NCBI GenBank assembly: GCA_903924855.1
Contig: CAIYCW010000080.1
Span: 1-64,000, forward strand
Length of the DNA: 64,000 nt
Direction of reading: 5' to 3'
DNA from: an uncultured Rhodospirillales bacterium
Lineage (GTDB): Bacteria; Pseudomonadota; Alphaproteobacteria; Acetobacterales; Acetobacteraceae
Shown: one piece after another, positions 25,922-34,783 of the stretch
Layout of the letters: every line of letters begins with the position of its first letter
Position numbering within the stretch: position 1 is the first letter of the stretch
Program-made: the position numbers and the translations under genes
Notes under the pieces: generated by a model
Told to the model about the DNA's origin: nothing
The model's input: the letters and a program-made list of their open reading frames with translations, nothing else
The model's database searches: none

Positions 25922-26608
25922 TCAGCCGCCGTGCCGCCCACCCTGCCTCTGCTGGCGGTGCTGACCGTCGATTCCACGCCGGCGCCGCAGCCCCAGCAGG
26001 CCCGCAGCCCCGCTGAGCAGCACCACCAGCGATGCCGGCTCGGGGATGGCCGTCTCGGTCAATAACATCTGATGATTGTTCGCATCATTGCCGATCGCCA
26101 GCACCTCCCCGTCATAGAACGTGTATTCGCCAGCCACCCCGATTCCGGACGCCACGGACACATATTCCCAGGTGAAGAAGGAGGAGGCCAGCGAACCATA
26201 ATTGGCCAAGGCGATCCAATACCGCGTGCCCGCCGTCAAACCATAGGTCTGCGTGATAGGCACCGAAACCAGGCTTGAAGTCGTGCTGAGGAGTGTGGCC
26301 GGAACCGTTCCCAAAATCGCAAGCGCGCTGCCCGGTGTCGTGTTGGAGTCCGAATACAGCGCAACATCGAAGCTGGCCGCCGTGTTGTTCGCCAGCGCCG
26401 CAACCCCCAGTGTCACGCCGCTCAACACGCCCGTGAACGGGGCCGTGAAGCTCTCGGCCAGCCCCAAGGTCAGGTTGTCCGCGCCAAGCCCTGAGGAGCC
26501 GGTCGAATCATAGATCACCGTCGGCTGCGCCAGGCCGGGTGGGGCGCCAATCATCACGCCAGCCACCGCAAGCAACACACTCAGCGTCAAAGACCGCACG
26601 AAAGCCAT
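25922..26608 (-). CDS. PEP-CTERM sorting domain protein
   Basis: 228 residues: signal peptide ([21 protein letters not shown]... cleavage near GLAQ), a beta-rich Ser/Thr/Ala secreted domain of the choice-of-anchor type ([25 protein letters not shown]), then [18 protein letters not shown] and the basic LRRRRG. Such proteins are sorted by exosortase and cleaved at PEP. No exosortase is present in this window. Seventeen or so polar residues follow the basic cluster, which is longer than the usual tail. It diverges from htpG across 228 bp. Confidence 0.85.
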   Translation of the reverse strand: MAFVRSLTLSVLLAVAGVMIGAPPGLAQPTVIYDSTGSSGLGADNLTLGLAESFTAPFTGVLSGVTLGVAALANNTAASFDVALYSDSNTTPGSALAILGTVPATLLSTTSSLVSVPITQTYGLTAGTRYWIALANYGSLASSFFTWEYVSVASGIGVAGEYTFYDGEVLAIGNDANNHQMLLTETAIPEPASLVVLLSGAAGLLGLRRRRGIDGQHRQQRQGGRHGG

Positions 26609-26836
26609 GGATGTCCCCACCTTGAACACATCAACGTCCGCGTATCGTTCCATCTTAACGGAAGTTGCAAAAGCGCTGTCAACACCGGCCCGGGCACACA
26701 TCAAAATTTCATCCATCCCTGCGCGTCACGCCGCGCAACGGCCCACGCAAGGCCACGCAATCAAGCCGCTTTTTCCCCCGCCGCGTTGAAACCGCCCCCG
26801 CCAAGCCTCATATGCGGCGCCCGAAAGGAGATCCTG

Positions 26837-28672
26837 ATGACCGAACAAACCATCGAAAAACACGATTTCGGCGCCGAGGTCGGCCGCCTGCTCGATCTCG
26901 TCGTCCACGCGCTGTATTCCGAGCGCGAGATCTTCCTGCGCGAGCTGATCGCCAACGCCGCCGACGCCACCGACCGCAGGCGTTTCGAATCCCTCACCAA
27001 CGCCGACATCGCCCCGCCCGAGAACGCCCAGGTGCGCATCTCGCCGGACAAGGCCGCCCGCACGCTGACCATCACCGATGACGGCATCGGCATGAGCCAT
27101 GACGAGCTGGTGCAGAATCTCGGCACCATCGCCCGCTCCGGCACCAAGGCCTTCGGCGAAAGCCTGGCCGATGCCAAGCCGGAGGACCGGCCCAGCCTGA
27201 TCGGCCAGTTCGGCGTCGGCTTCTACGCCGCCTTCATGGTGGCCGACCGCGTCGAGGTCACGTCGCGCAAGGCAGGCTCCATCGAGGCCTGGACCTGGGA
27301 GAGCGAGGGCCGCGGCCAGTTCACCCTGCGCTCCGCCTTCCGCGACACCGCCGGCACCACCATCGTCCTGCACCTGAAATCGGACGCCGAGGAATATCTC
27401 GAATCCACCCGCATCGAGACCGTGGTGCGCAAATGGGCCGACCACATCACGCTTCCGGTGATGGTCGATCACGACGGCAAGCCGCTCGCCGCCAATGAGG
27501 GCACAGCACTCTGGCGCCGTTCGAAATCCGACATCACCGAGCAGCAATACGCCGAATTCTACCGCCACGTCGCCCATCTCTGGGACAGCCCGCAGACCAC
27601 CATCCATTGGCGCGCCGAAGGCAATATCGAGTTCACCGCCCTGCTGTTCATCCCCGGCATGAAACCCTTCGAGCCGGTGGAGGGCGAGCGCGTCTCCAAG
27701 CTGCGCCTGCATGTGCGGCGCATGTTCATCACCGATGAGGCCGAGCTGCTGCCCCCCTGGGCCCGCTTCGTGCGCGGCGTGGTGGACACCGAGGACCTGC
27801 CGCTCAACGTCTCGCGGGAGATGCTGCAGGCAACCCCCGTCCTCGCCCGCATCCGCCGCGCCGTCACCAACCGCCTGCTCACCGAGCTGAAGACGCTCGC
27901 CAAGGACACCGACACCTACGCCAAATTCTGGGAGAATTTCGGCGCCATCCTGAAGGAGGGCGTCTGGGAGGACAACGACCACCGCAAGGACCTCGCCGCC
28001 CTGATCCGCGCCCGCTCCTCCGCGCAGGAGGGCATGGTCTCGCTCGCCGACTATGTCTCCCGCATGAAGGACGGCCAGGAGGCGATCTACTACCTCACCG
28101 GCGACAACGCCCAGGCGCTCGGCCACTCCGCCCAGCTCGAAGGCTTCCGCGCCCGCGGCGTCGAGGTGCTGCTGCTCGACGACCCGATCGACGCCTTCTG
28201 GCCCGACCGGCTGGAGGAGTTCGACGGCAGGAAGCTGCGCAGCGTCACGCAAGGCGCTGAGGATCTCTCCAAACTCCCCGCCCCGGAGCAGGAGGGTGAG
28301 GCGGCAGACGTCGAGGCCCTGATCGCCGCCCTGAAATCAGCGCTCGGCGATGCGGTCTCCGATGTGCGGGCCACCGACCGCCTGGTGCAGAGCTCGGTCG
28401 TGCTGGCCGCCAAATCCGGCCCCGACCTTCAGATGCAGCGCCTGCTGCGCCGGGCCGGCCGCGACGGCTTCGCCGTGGCCCCGGTGCTGGAGATCAACCC
28501 GCGCCACAGGCTGATCGCAGCCCTTGCCGCCCAGCTCGCCTCCGGCCGCCCGGTTGCCGACCAGGCCCAGACATTGTTCGACCTCGCCCGCCTGCAGGAC
28601 GGCGATCTTCCCGCCGATCCCGCTGGTTTCGCCCGACGAATCGAGCAGGCCGTGCAGGCCACGCTGGGTTAA
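26837..28672 (+). CDS. htpG: Molecular chaperone HtpG (Hsp90)
   Basis: A 611-residue cytoplasmic ATP-dependent chaperone. The GHKL ATP site is visible as [21 protein letters not shown] and [14 protein letters not shown]. The middle domain carries the catalytic-loop arginine region ([11 protein letters not shown]) and the C-terminal domain supports dimerisation. It is slightly shorter than E. coli HtpG (624). AAAGGAG precedes the ATG at 26837. A strong hairpin follows the stop at 28685-28720. Confidence 0.95.
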   Translation: MTEQTIEKHDFGAEVGRLLDLVVHALYSEREIFLRELIANAADATDRRRFESLTNADIAPPENAQVRISPDKAARTLTITDDGIGMSHDELVQNLGTIARSGTKAFGESLADAKPEDRPSLIGQFGVGFYAAFMVADRVEVTSRKAGSIEAWTWESEGRGQFTLRSAFRDTAGTTIVLHLKSDAEEYLESTRIETVVRKWADHITLPVMVDHDGKPLAANEGTALWRRSKSDITEQQYAEFYRHVAHLWDSPQTTIHWRAEGNIEFTALLFIPGMKPFEPVEGERVSKLRLHVRRMFITDEAELLPPWARFVRGVVDTEDLPLNVSREMLQATPVLARIRRAVTNRLLTELKTLAKDTDTYAKFWENFGAILKEGVWEDNDHRKDLAALIRARSSAQEGMVSLADYVSRMKDGQEAIYYLTGDNAQALGHSAQLEGFRARGVEVLLLDDPIDAFWPDRLEEFDGRKLRSVTQGAEDLSKLPAPEQEGEAADVEALIAALKSALGDAVSDVRATDRLVQSSVVLAAKSGPDLQMQRLLRRAGRDGFAVAPVLEINPRHRLIAALAAQLASGRPVADQAQTLFDLARLQDGDLPADPAGFARRIEQAVQATLG

Positions 28673-28684
28673 TTCACACCTCAT

Positions 28685-28720
28685 AACGGGATCGTTTGGG
28701 GCGCCCAAAACGATCCCGTT
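28685..28720 (+). terminator. Hairpin after htpG
   Basis: AACGGGATCGTTT-GGG at the left pairs with CCC-AAAACGATCCCGTT at the right, about 16 bp with one bulge and a 3-4 nt loop. It starts 13 nt after the htpG stop. No U-tract follows, so it may act as an mRNA-stabilising 3' structure or a Rho-assisted terminator. Confidence 0.65.
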
Positions 28721-28759
28721 CGCGCGCCGGGCGTGACATTTCCGACAGATAAATGTCGA

Positions 28760-28776
28760 AAATTGTCAGACAATTT
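28760..28776. promoter_or_regulatory. Candidate operator palindrome AAATTGTC-A-GACAATTT
   Basis: Perfect 8-bp arms around a single central A, in a locally AT-rich patch about 275 bp before the M17 peptidase ATG. The size and symmetry fit a dimeric repressor site. The regulator is unknown and no promoter elements could be fixed with confidence, so this is a candidate only. Confidence 0.35.
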
Positions 28777-29049
28777 CAGAGTTCGTTTTGCCGATTAACG
28801 CCACAACAAACGGCGTCGTCCCAGAAATCCCAGGTTTCGTAAGCATGTCGACTTTGTCATGTGCGCAGCACGGGCCTGAAATGCTGATGTCCAACCTATC
28901 ACCACAACATTAATTCTCCGTTTTTTGGGCATGTCGCGCCCGCAACGAGCTTGTGTTCGAGTCATCGTGATGTCATATGCGAACGATCGACGGGGCGTGA
29001 CAACGCACACCCGTCTGTCGGAGTCGATACCGCATTGCAACATGTCGTC

Positions 29050-30462
29050 ATGACCGAAGACCTGCCCTGCCGCCTGATCGCGGATGCGGACAGCACTGCC
29101 GTCCGATCGGTGATCTGCGTGCGCCCCGGCAGCCTATCGGCTGATCTTGCGCGGTTTTCTGCCTCCCAGAGCCAGTTCATCCTCCAATCCGGCTTCGCCG
29201 CCGCGCGCGGCGATCTCGTTCTGGTCCCAGGACATGACGGGGTGGAGGCCGCGCTGTTCGGCCTCGGCGCCGATCAGTCGCATCTGGCCTTCGGCGATCT
29301 CGCCATGCGCCTGCCGGAAGGTGTGTGGCGTTTGTTGCCGGGCGACTACGATCTGGACCGCGCGGTGCTTGGTTTCTGTCTCGGTGCCTATCGCTTCACC
29401 CAGTTCCGCCCGGCCAAGCGCAAACCCGCCATCCTCGCCCTCGATCACCTGCCGAAACACCCCATGTCGCAGGCCGCCAGCATCTGGATGGCGCGGGACC
29501 TGATCAATCTTCCAGCCAACCTGCTCGGCCCCAGCGAACTCGCCGATGCCTGCCAGCAACTGGCCCAGGCCCATGGCGCCGTCTTCCACCGCACCAGCGG
29601 CGATGATCTGCGCGAGGCCTACCCCACCGTTCACGCGGTTGGCTGCGGCTCGGACCGCGCACCCGTGGTCGCCAGCTTCACCTGGTCCGGCAGCAAGGCG
29701 GGCGCAGACGCCCCGCATATCTCACTCTGCGGCAAGGGCGTCATCTTCGACACCGGCGGCTACGACCTCAAACCCCCCGCCTCCATGCTGCGCATGAAGA
29801 AGGACATGGGCGGCGCCGCCTCCATGCTCGCCCTGGCCGGCATGCTGATGCAGGCGGACCTGCCGATCCGCCTCTCCGTCCGCCTCGGCTGCGTGGAGAA
29901 TGCCATCTCCGGCCACGCCATGCGCCCGCTCGACGTGGTGCGCACCCGCCGCGGCCTCTGCGTCGAGATCGGCAACACCGACGCCGAAGGCCGCCTCGTG
30001 CTGTGCGACCTGCTGGCCGAGGCCAGCGATGAAAAGCCCGATCTGCTGATCTGCGCCGCCACCCTCACCGGCGCCGCCCGCGTCGCCCTCGGCCCCGATC
30101 TGCCGGCGCTGTTCTGCAACAACCAGGATGTGGCGAACGCCCTGCTCGAAGCCGGCCGCACCACCACCGACCCGCTGTGGCAACTGCCGCTGTGGGATGG
30201 CTACGATGCCTGGCTCGACAGCGACGTGGCCGATCTCAACAACGTCGCCGGCAAGTCCCACGCCGGCGCCATCGTGGCAGCGCTCTTCATGCAGCGCTTC
30301 CTGGCCCCCGGCGTGCCTTGGGTCCATCTGGACACCTATGCCTGGAACGAATCCACCCGCCCCGCCCGCCCTGAGGGCGGCGACGCGCCGGGCATGCGCG
30401 CCCTGGAAGCCGCCATCACGGCAATGGCTGCGGGCAGCATCACTTTTTCGGGAAGGAACTGA
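29050..30462 (+). CDS. M17 family leucyl aminopeptidase
   Basis: A 470-residue cytosolic exopeptidase. The M17 signature NTDAEGRL is present, as are the metal-binding segments GKGVIFDTGGYDLKP and MKKDMGGAA. The N-terminal domain (about 1-150) is divergent, as in the PepA-like proteins of alphaproteobacteria that sit outside the E. coli PepA group. The ATG at 29050 is the natural start; the open frame before it has no similarity. It is upstream of a MarR regulator with 123 bp between. Confidence 0.9.
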   Translation: MTEDLPCRLIADADSTAVRSVICVRPGSLSADLARFSASQSQFILQSGFAAARGDLVLVPGHDGVEAALFGLGADQSHLAFGDLAMRLPEGVWRLLPGDYDLDRAVLGFCLGAYRFTQFRPAKRKPAILALDHLPKHPMSQAASIWMARDLINLPANLLGPSELADACQQLAQAHGAVFHRTSGDDLREAYPTVHAVGCGSDRAPVVASFTWSGSKAGADAPHISLCGKGVIFDTGGYDLKPPASMLRMKKDMGGAASMLALAGMLMQADLPIRLSVRLGCVENAISGHAMRPLDVVRTRRGLCVEIGNTDAEGRLVLCDLLAEASDEKPDLLICAATLTGAARVALGPDLPALFCNNQDVANALLEAGRTTTDPLWQLPLWDGYDAWLDSDVADLNNVAGKSHAGAIVAALFMQRFLAPGVPWVHLDTYAWNESTRPARPEGGDAPGMRALEAAITAMAAGSITFSGRN

Positions 30463-30585
30463 TCTGATGCATCAATTCCTTGCCATTTCGAAATACACCA
30501 CGGAGACTTGCTCCGGGCGGTGTGGTCGCGTCCGGCGGGACGCAAAGGCGGCACAACCGCCGCATTGTTTAAAGGAAAACTGAAC

Positions 30586-30981
30586 ATGGCACCCACCCCA
30601 ACCGCCGACCAGCTGGTCGGCATCCTGCGTGACACGGTTGTGGCTCTCGTGCGTCGCGACGGTCCGGATCTGTCGGCCCGTCAGCTTGGCGTGTTTCTGA
30701 CCTGCTACCTGCAGGACGGCGCGCACACGGTGCGTGGCCTGGCTGCCGAACTCAACGTCTCCAAGCCCGCCATCACCCGCGCCCTGGACCGTCTGGGCGA
30801 GCTCGACCTGGCCCGCCGCAAGGTGGACCCGATGGACCGTCGCTCGGTGCTGGTGCAGCGCACGCTGAAGGGTACCGCCTTCCTGCGCGACCTGCGCGGC
30901 ATCATGGGTGAGGCCAGCACGGCGAAGAAGCCGGCTGCCGCCGAAGCCACCGTCGCCGCCCGCAAGGTCGCCAACGGCTGA
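30586..30981 (+). CDS. MarR-type winged-helix transcriptional regulator
   Basis: A 131-residue protein with a winged-helix core: SARQLGVFLTCYLQDG, VRGLAAELNVSKPAITRALDRLGELDLARRKVDPMDRRSVLV (recognition helix and wing), followed by a short Ala/Lys-rich tail (TAKKPAAAEATVAARK). The C-terminal dimerisation helices are shorter than in classical MarR. AAAGGAAAA precedes the ATG. The segment 30566-30586, just over the ribosome-binding site, resembles one upstream of the second MarR gene (57666-57689), a possible shared binding site. Confidence 0.85.
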   Translation: MAPTPTADQLVGILRDTVVALVRRDGPDLSARQLGVFLTCYLQDGAHTVRGLAAELNVSKPAITRALDRLGELDLARRKVDPMDRRSVLVQRTLKGTAFLRDLRGIMGEASTAKKPAAAEATVAARKVANG

Positions 30982-31044
30982 TTGATACCTGCCCTGTCAT
31001 CCGGCAGGGCAGTCTTCCAGGCCGGCAACCATGGGCATCCCCGA

Positions 31045-31653
31045 TCAGGGGATGCTCAGGTCGCTGACCTTGCACAGATCCAAATTGCGGCTCTTGCTGG
31101 ATTTGTCAGCCAGAACGACCCGCAACTCGAGCATGCAGCCCTGCCCGCGCGGCGGGTGCAGCAGCAATGTCGCGTTCGGCACCAGCGGCCCCTTGTCCAG
31201 CAGATTGGCGCTGCGCGTGCCATCCTTCGGCTGCGTCGTGATCTCGGCAATCGGCTGGCTCAGATGGTTGGTCAGCCGGAAGCTCGCATCATCGGCCGCC
31301 TTCCCCGCGCCCGCCTTCTCGCTCCCCGGCGCGCCGGACAGCACCATATCCGCCATCGTGCAGGTGTTCACCGCCCGGCGCTCCTCCTTCTGGCCGGAGG
31401 CATAGACCACCCGAACATCAAACACGCAGTTGCCATCCACCCGCCGGCGCACCGCAAAGCTGCCGCCCGGGGCCAGCGTGCCGTTGGTCAGCCGGTTCTG
31501 CCCCCAATTGGCATCCCCCGCCGGCGTCACGAACAGCTCGCGCACCGCCTGGCCGCTCTTGTTCACCAGATTGAACGACGGGTTCTGCTCCTGCGCCCGC
31601 ACCGCGGGGCTCGCCAGCACCACAACCATCGCAAGCAAGGTGGCACGCATCAT
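31045..31653 (-). CDS. Secreted hypothetical protein with two homologous repeats
   Basis: A 202-residue protein with a signal peptide (MMRATLLAMVVVLASPAVRA) and two copies of a roughly 75-residue unit: FNLVNKSGQAVRELFVTP...NRLTNGTLAPGGSFAV...CVFDVRVVYASGQKEERRAVNTC, then FRLTNHLSQPIAEITTQP...ANLLDKGPLVPNATLLL...CMLELRVVLADKSSKSRNLDLC. Each has a cysteine pair likely to form a disulfide. The function is unknown; the fold is probably beta-sandwich. It is on the same strand as, and 70 bp downstream of, the WecA-like gene. Confidence 0.75.
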   Translation of the reverse strand: MMRATLLAMVVVLASPAVRAQEQNPSFNLVNKSGQAVRELFVTPAGDANWGQNRLTNGTLAPGGSFAVRRRVDGNCVFDVRVVYASGQKEERRAVNTCTMADMVLSGAPGSEKAGAGKAADDASFRLTNHLSQPIAEITTQPKDGTRSANLLDKGPLVPNATLLLHPPRGQGCMLELRVVLADKSSKSRNLDLCKVSDLSIP

Positions 31654-31723
31654 CGCTCGTCCCTCTCGTTCATCGCACGCCCTCTAAAGTAGTGCGGCGA
31701 TATGGCGGCTTGAAGGCGCGGGC

Positions 31724-32776
31724 CTACCAGCGGCCGATCTCGGCCGTGCGCGCCCGCAGCACCACAAAGCCCAGCCACAGCATCTGCGGCAGCAGCAGCA
31801 GCAGCGGCAGCGCCGGCTTCAGCACTGCCGGGCTTGCCACGAACAGCATCGACACCAGCCCGCCCAGTGCCGCGAACCCGCACTGCACCAGCGTCACCAC
31901 CCGCGCATCCACCCCCGCGCGATGCGCCACCTGATACAGATGCCCGCGATGCGCCTGGGTGATCCGCTCCCCCGCAATGAACCGCCGCACCAGCGTGAAG
32001 GACACATCGAACAGCACGCCGTTCAGCAGCATCGGCACCAGCAGCAGCGACATGTCCATCCGCCCGAACCGCGCCGCCGCCACCCCCAGCATCGCCAGCA
32101 TGAAGCCACAGAACTGGCTGCCCACATCGCCCATGAAGATGCGCGCCCGGGGGAAGTTGAACGGCAGAAACCCCACTAGCCCCGCCGCCAGCACCAGCGA
32201 TGCAAAATAGACGAAACTGTCGCCCTGGCTCTGCCCGATCACCGCCAGAAACAGGCAGGACACCAGCGTCACACCCGCCGCCAGCCCGTTCAGCCCATCA
32301 ATGAAGTTCATCGCGTTGGTGACGAACACGATCCACACCAGCGTCGCCACCGCCCCCACCCAGCCCAGCTGCACCACGCCCCAGAACGGCAGCCGCACAT
32401 CCTGCACATAAAGCCCGGACGCGATCGCCGCGAGCGCCGCCCCCACCTGGGCCGCCAGCTTCACCGAAAACGGCCAGTCGCGCAGATCATCCAGGAACGA
32501 CACCACCGCGATCACCAGCGCGGACAGGATCACCCCGCGAAAATACGGCTCGGCGATGCGGGAGAACTCGGCAAACCCGTACAGCATCGCAATGCCCAGC
32601 ATGAACGCCGTCACAATGCCGATCCCACCGCCCTTCGGCGTCGGCCGCGTATGGGCGGAGCGCGCATTCGGCCGGTCCATCACCCGCGCATCGATCGCAG
32701 CCCGCACCACCAGCGCCGACACGCAGGCAAGCCCCAGGCAGAACAGCATATGGCGCAGAAAGGCTTCGAAGGTCAT
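31724..32776 (-). CDS. WecA/MraY-family undecaprenyl-phosphate sugar-1-phosphate transferase
   Basis: A 350-residue polytopic enzyme (about 10-11 transmembrane helices) that would attach a sugar-1-phosphate to undecaprenyl phosphate, the first step of a lipid-linked glycan. Motifs: substrate loop RSAHTRPTPKGGGIG, FLDDLRDW (DDxxD-like), NAMNFIDGLNGLA (catalytic Asp), FMGDVGSQFCGF, and HRGHLYQ in the final cytoplasmic loop. It resembles WbpL/WecA rather than MraY. It is divergent from the CapD-like gene with 87 bp between, so the two define the start of a surface-polysaccharide locus. Confidence 0.88.
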   Translation of the reverse strand: MTFEAFLRHMLFCLGLACVSALVVRAAIDARVMDRPNARSAHTRPTPKGGGIGIVTAFMLGIAMLYGFAEFSRIAEPYFRGVILSALVIAVVSFLDDLRDWPFSVKLAAQVGAALAAIASGLYVQDVRLPFWGVVQLGWVGAVATLVWIVFVTNAMNFIDGLNGLAAGVTLVSCLFLAVIGQSQGDSFVYFASLVLAAGLVGFLPFNFPRARIFMGDVGSQFCGFMLAMLGVAAARFGRMDMSLLLVPMLLNGVLFDVSFTLVRRFIAGERITQAHRGHLYQVAHRAGVDARVVTLVQCGFAALGGLVSMLFVASPAVLKPALPLLLLLPQMLWLGFVVLRARTAEIGRW

Positions 32777-32863
32777 GGCCCGGGTTTACCCGCCCAGTGG
32801 GCCGCTGACCAGCCGGTGCGCGCTCACTGGTCAGCACCCGGGTGGCTCGTTATATGGGGCGGG

Positions 32864-34783
32864 ATGGCCAATCCCCGTTCCTTCGCACGAATTGCGCTCA
32901 ATGCGGCACTGGATGCGGCCCTGGCCGCCGCAGCCGTGGTGCTGTCGCGCTGGCTTGCCATGCCCAACGCCAATCCCCTGCATCCGGCGCTGCCCATTCT
33001 GTGGGGCGCCGTGGCCCTCGTCCTGGCCGGCGCCCCGTTTCGCCTCGCCACCCAATATTGGCGCTTCGCCAGCCTGACCGACCTGCTCGGCGTCGCCGCC
33101 GCCAGCATCGCCGGCGCCACGCTCTCCGCCATCGGCCTCATCGCAGCCGCGGGCATCGCCCCGCCCAGCCCCGCCTATCCCGCCATCCACATGCTCAGCC
33201 TCGCAGCGCTGCTGGTGCTGCCGCGTGTCGGCTACCGCCTGCTGCAGGGCGACCGCGCGCGCGAGGCCCCCGCCCAGCTCGTGCTGCTGGTCGGCGCGGG
33301 GGAGGGGGCCGATCTGCTGCTCAGCGCGCTCGCCACCGAACGCCGCCCGCCCTTCCTGGTGGCAGGCCTGCTCTCGCTCGGCAGCGCGCAGACCGGCCGG
33401 CGCATCCACGGCGTGCCGATCCTGGGTCAGGTCTCGGAGGCCGCCCAGATCCTCACCCGGCTGGACGATCAGAACACCCTGCCGGACGCGCTGGTGCTCA
33501 CCGACCCCGGCATGGACGGCACCACGCTGGACGCGCTGATGCACGATGCCGAGGCGATGGGCCTGCGCGTGCTGCGCGCCCCGCGCCCCACCGAACTGGC
33601 CGACGGCCCGGCCACCCGGCTCGACCTGCGCCCCGTCGTCATCGAAGACCTGCTCAACCGCCGCCAACGCCCACTCGACCGCGACGCCATCGCCCGCCTG
33701 GTGCGCGGCAAGCGCGTGCTGGTCACCGGCGCCGGCGGCACCATCGGCTCGGAGCTGGTGCGCCAGGTGGCAGCGCTCGACCCCGCCTTCCTCGTGCTGC
33801 TCGACAACGGCGAATACGCGCTGTGGCAGATCGAGCAGGAGCTGGGCGGAACCCTCACCGGCCGCCGCCAGACCGTCATCGCCGATATCCGCGACGCGGC
33901 GCGCATCCGCACCGTGATGGAACAGGCAAGGCCTGACCTGGTCTTCCACGCCGCCGCCCTCAAACACGTCCCGATGGTCGAACACAACCCCACCGAAGGC
34001 CTGCTCACCAACATCGCAGGCACCCGCAACGTGGCCGATGCCGCCCGCGCCGTGGGGGCCGCCGCCATGGTGCTGATCTCCACCGACAAGGCGGTGAACC
34101 CCACCAGCGTGATGGGGGCCGCCAAGCGCATGGCCGAGATGTATTGCCAGGCGCTCGACATCGCCGCCCGCACCAGCCTGCGCCAGGACCAGCCCGGCAT
34201 GCGCTGCGTCACCGTGCGCTTCGGCAATGTGCTGGGCAGCACCGGCTCCGTCGTGCCCGTCTTCCAGCGCCAGCTTGCCGCAGGCGGCCCGCTCACCGTC
34301 ACCCATCCCGACATGGAGCGCTACTTCATGACGGTGCGCGAGGCGGTCGGCCTCGTGCTGCAGGCAAGCGTGGTCGGCTGCGACCGCGATGTCGACGATG
34401 GCGGCATTTTCGTGCTCGACATGGGGGAGCCGGTGAAGATCGTCGATCTCGCCCGCCAGATGATCCGCCTCGCAGGCCTGCGCCCGGACGAGGACGTCCG
34501 CATCGAGTTCACCGGCCTGCGCCCGGGCGAGAAGCTGTTCGAGGAGATCTTCCACGGCCGCGAACCGCCACTGCCGACCGACTTCCCCGGCCTGCTGATG
34601 GCAACGCCGCGCACCGCCGACCTCGCCCTCGTCAGCCGCGCGATTGACGAGATCGCCGCACAATGCCACGCCGACAACGCCGCCCAGGCGCTCGCGCTGC
34701 TCGGACGGATGGTGCCCGAATTCGATCACAACGCCGATGGCCATGCGGGGCCTTCCCGCGCCAGCACAGGACACATCCGATGA
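32864..34783 (+). CDS. CapD/WbpM-like nucleoside-diphosphate sugar epimerase/dehydratase
   Basis: A 639-residue membrane-anchored enzyme. Residues 1-120 hold four hydrophobic helices, then a Rossmann-like sensor region (LVGAGEGADLLLSAL), then the SDR catalytic domain: NAD motif VTGAGGTIGSELVRQ, HAAALKHVPMVEHNP, STDKAVNPTSVMGAAKRMAEMY (the SMK-type Lys active site used in place of YxxxK by the WbpM group) and GMRCVTVRFGNVLGSTGSVVP. It probably makes UDP-4-keto-6-deoxy sugars by C4,C6-dehydration. The first gene of a five-gene operon; stop overlaps the aminotransferase start by 4 nt. Confidence 0.9.
   Translation: MANPRSFARIALNAALDAALAAAAVVLSRWLAMPNANPLHPALPILWGAVALVLAGAPFRLATQYWRFASLTDLLGVAAASIAGATLSAIGLIAAAGIAPPSPAYPAIHMLSLAALLVLPRVGYRLLQGDRAREAPAQLVLLVGAGEGADLLLSALATERRPPFLVAGLLSLGSAQTGRRIHGVPILGQVSEAAQILTRLDDQNTLPDALVLTDPGMDGTTLDALMHDAEAMGLRVLRAPRPTELADGPATRLDLRPVVIEDLLNRRQRPLDRDAIARLVRGKRVLVTGAGGTIGSELVRQVAALDPAFLVLLDNGEYALWQIEQELGGTLTGRRQTVIADIRDAARIRTVMEQARPDLVFHAAALKHVPMVEHNPTEGLLTNIAGTRNVADAARAVGAAAMVLISTDKAVNPTSVMGAAKRMAEMYCQALDIAARTSLRQDQPGMRCVTVRFGNVLGSTGSVVPVFQRQLAAGGPLTVTHPDMERYFMTVREAVGLVLQASVVGCDRDVDDGGIFVLDMGEPVKIVDLARQMIRLAGLRPDEDVRIEFTGLRPGEKLFEEIFHGREPPLPTDFPGLLMATPRTADLALVSRAIDEIAAQCHADNAAQALALLGRMVPEFDHNADGHAGPSRASTGHIR

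Larger units (their letters stand above)
28673..29049. other. Intergenic region between htpG and the M17 peptidase
   Basis: A 377-bp stretch without a credible gene. It holds the htpG terminator-like hairpin (28685-28720), a short palindrome AAATTGTC-A-GACAATTT (28760-28776), a CGACA/TGTCG pair just before it (28743-28758) and an AT-richer tail with promoter character leading to the ATG at 29050. The ORFs that cross it on both strands show no recognisable protein. Confidence 0.6.

Noticed and set aside
28795-29043. 82-codon minus-strand ORF in the htpG-M17 gap
   Set aside because: No ribosome-binding site, basic low-complexity translation, no similarity; it covers the probable promoter region of the peptidase gene.
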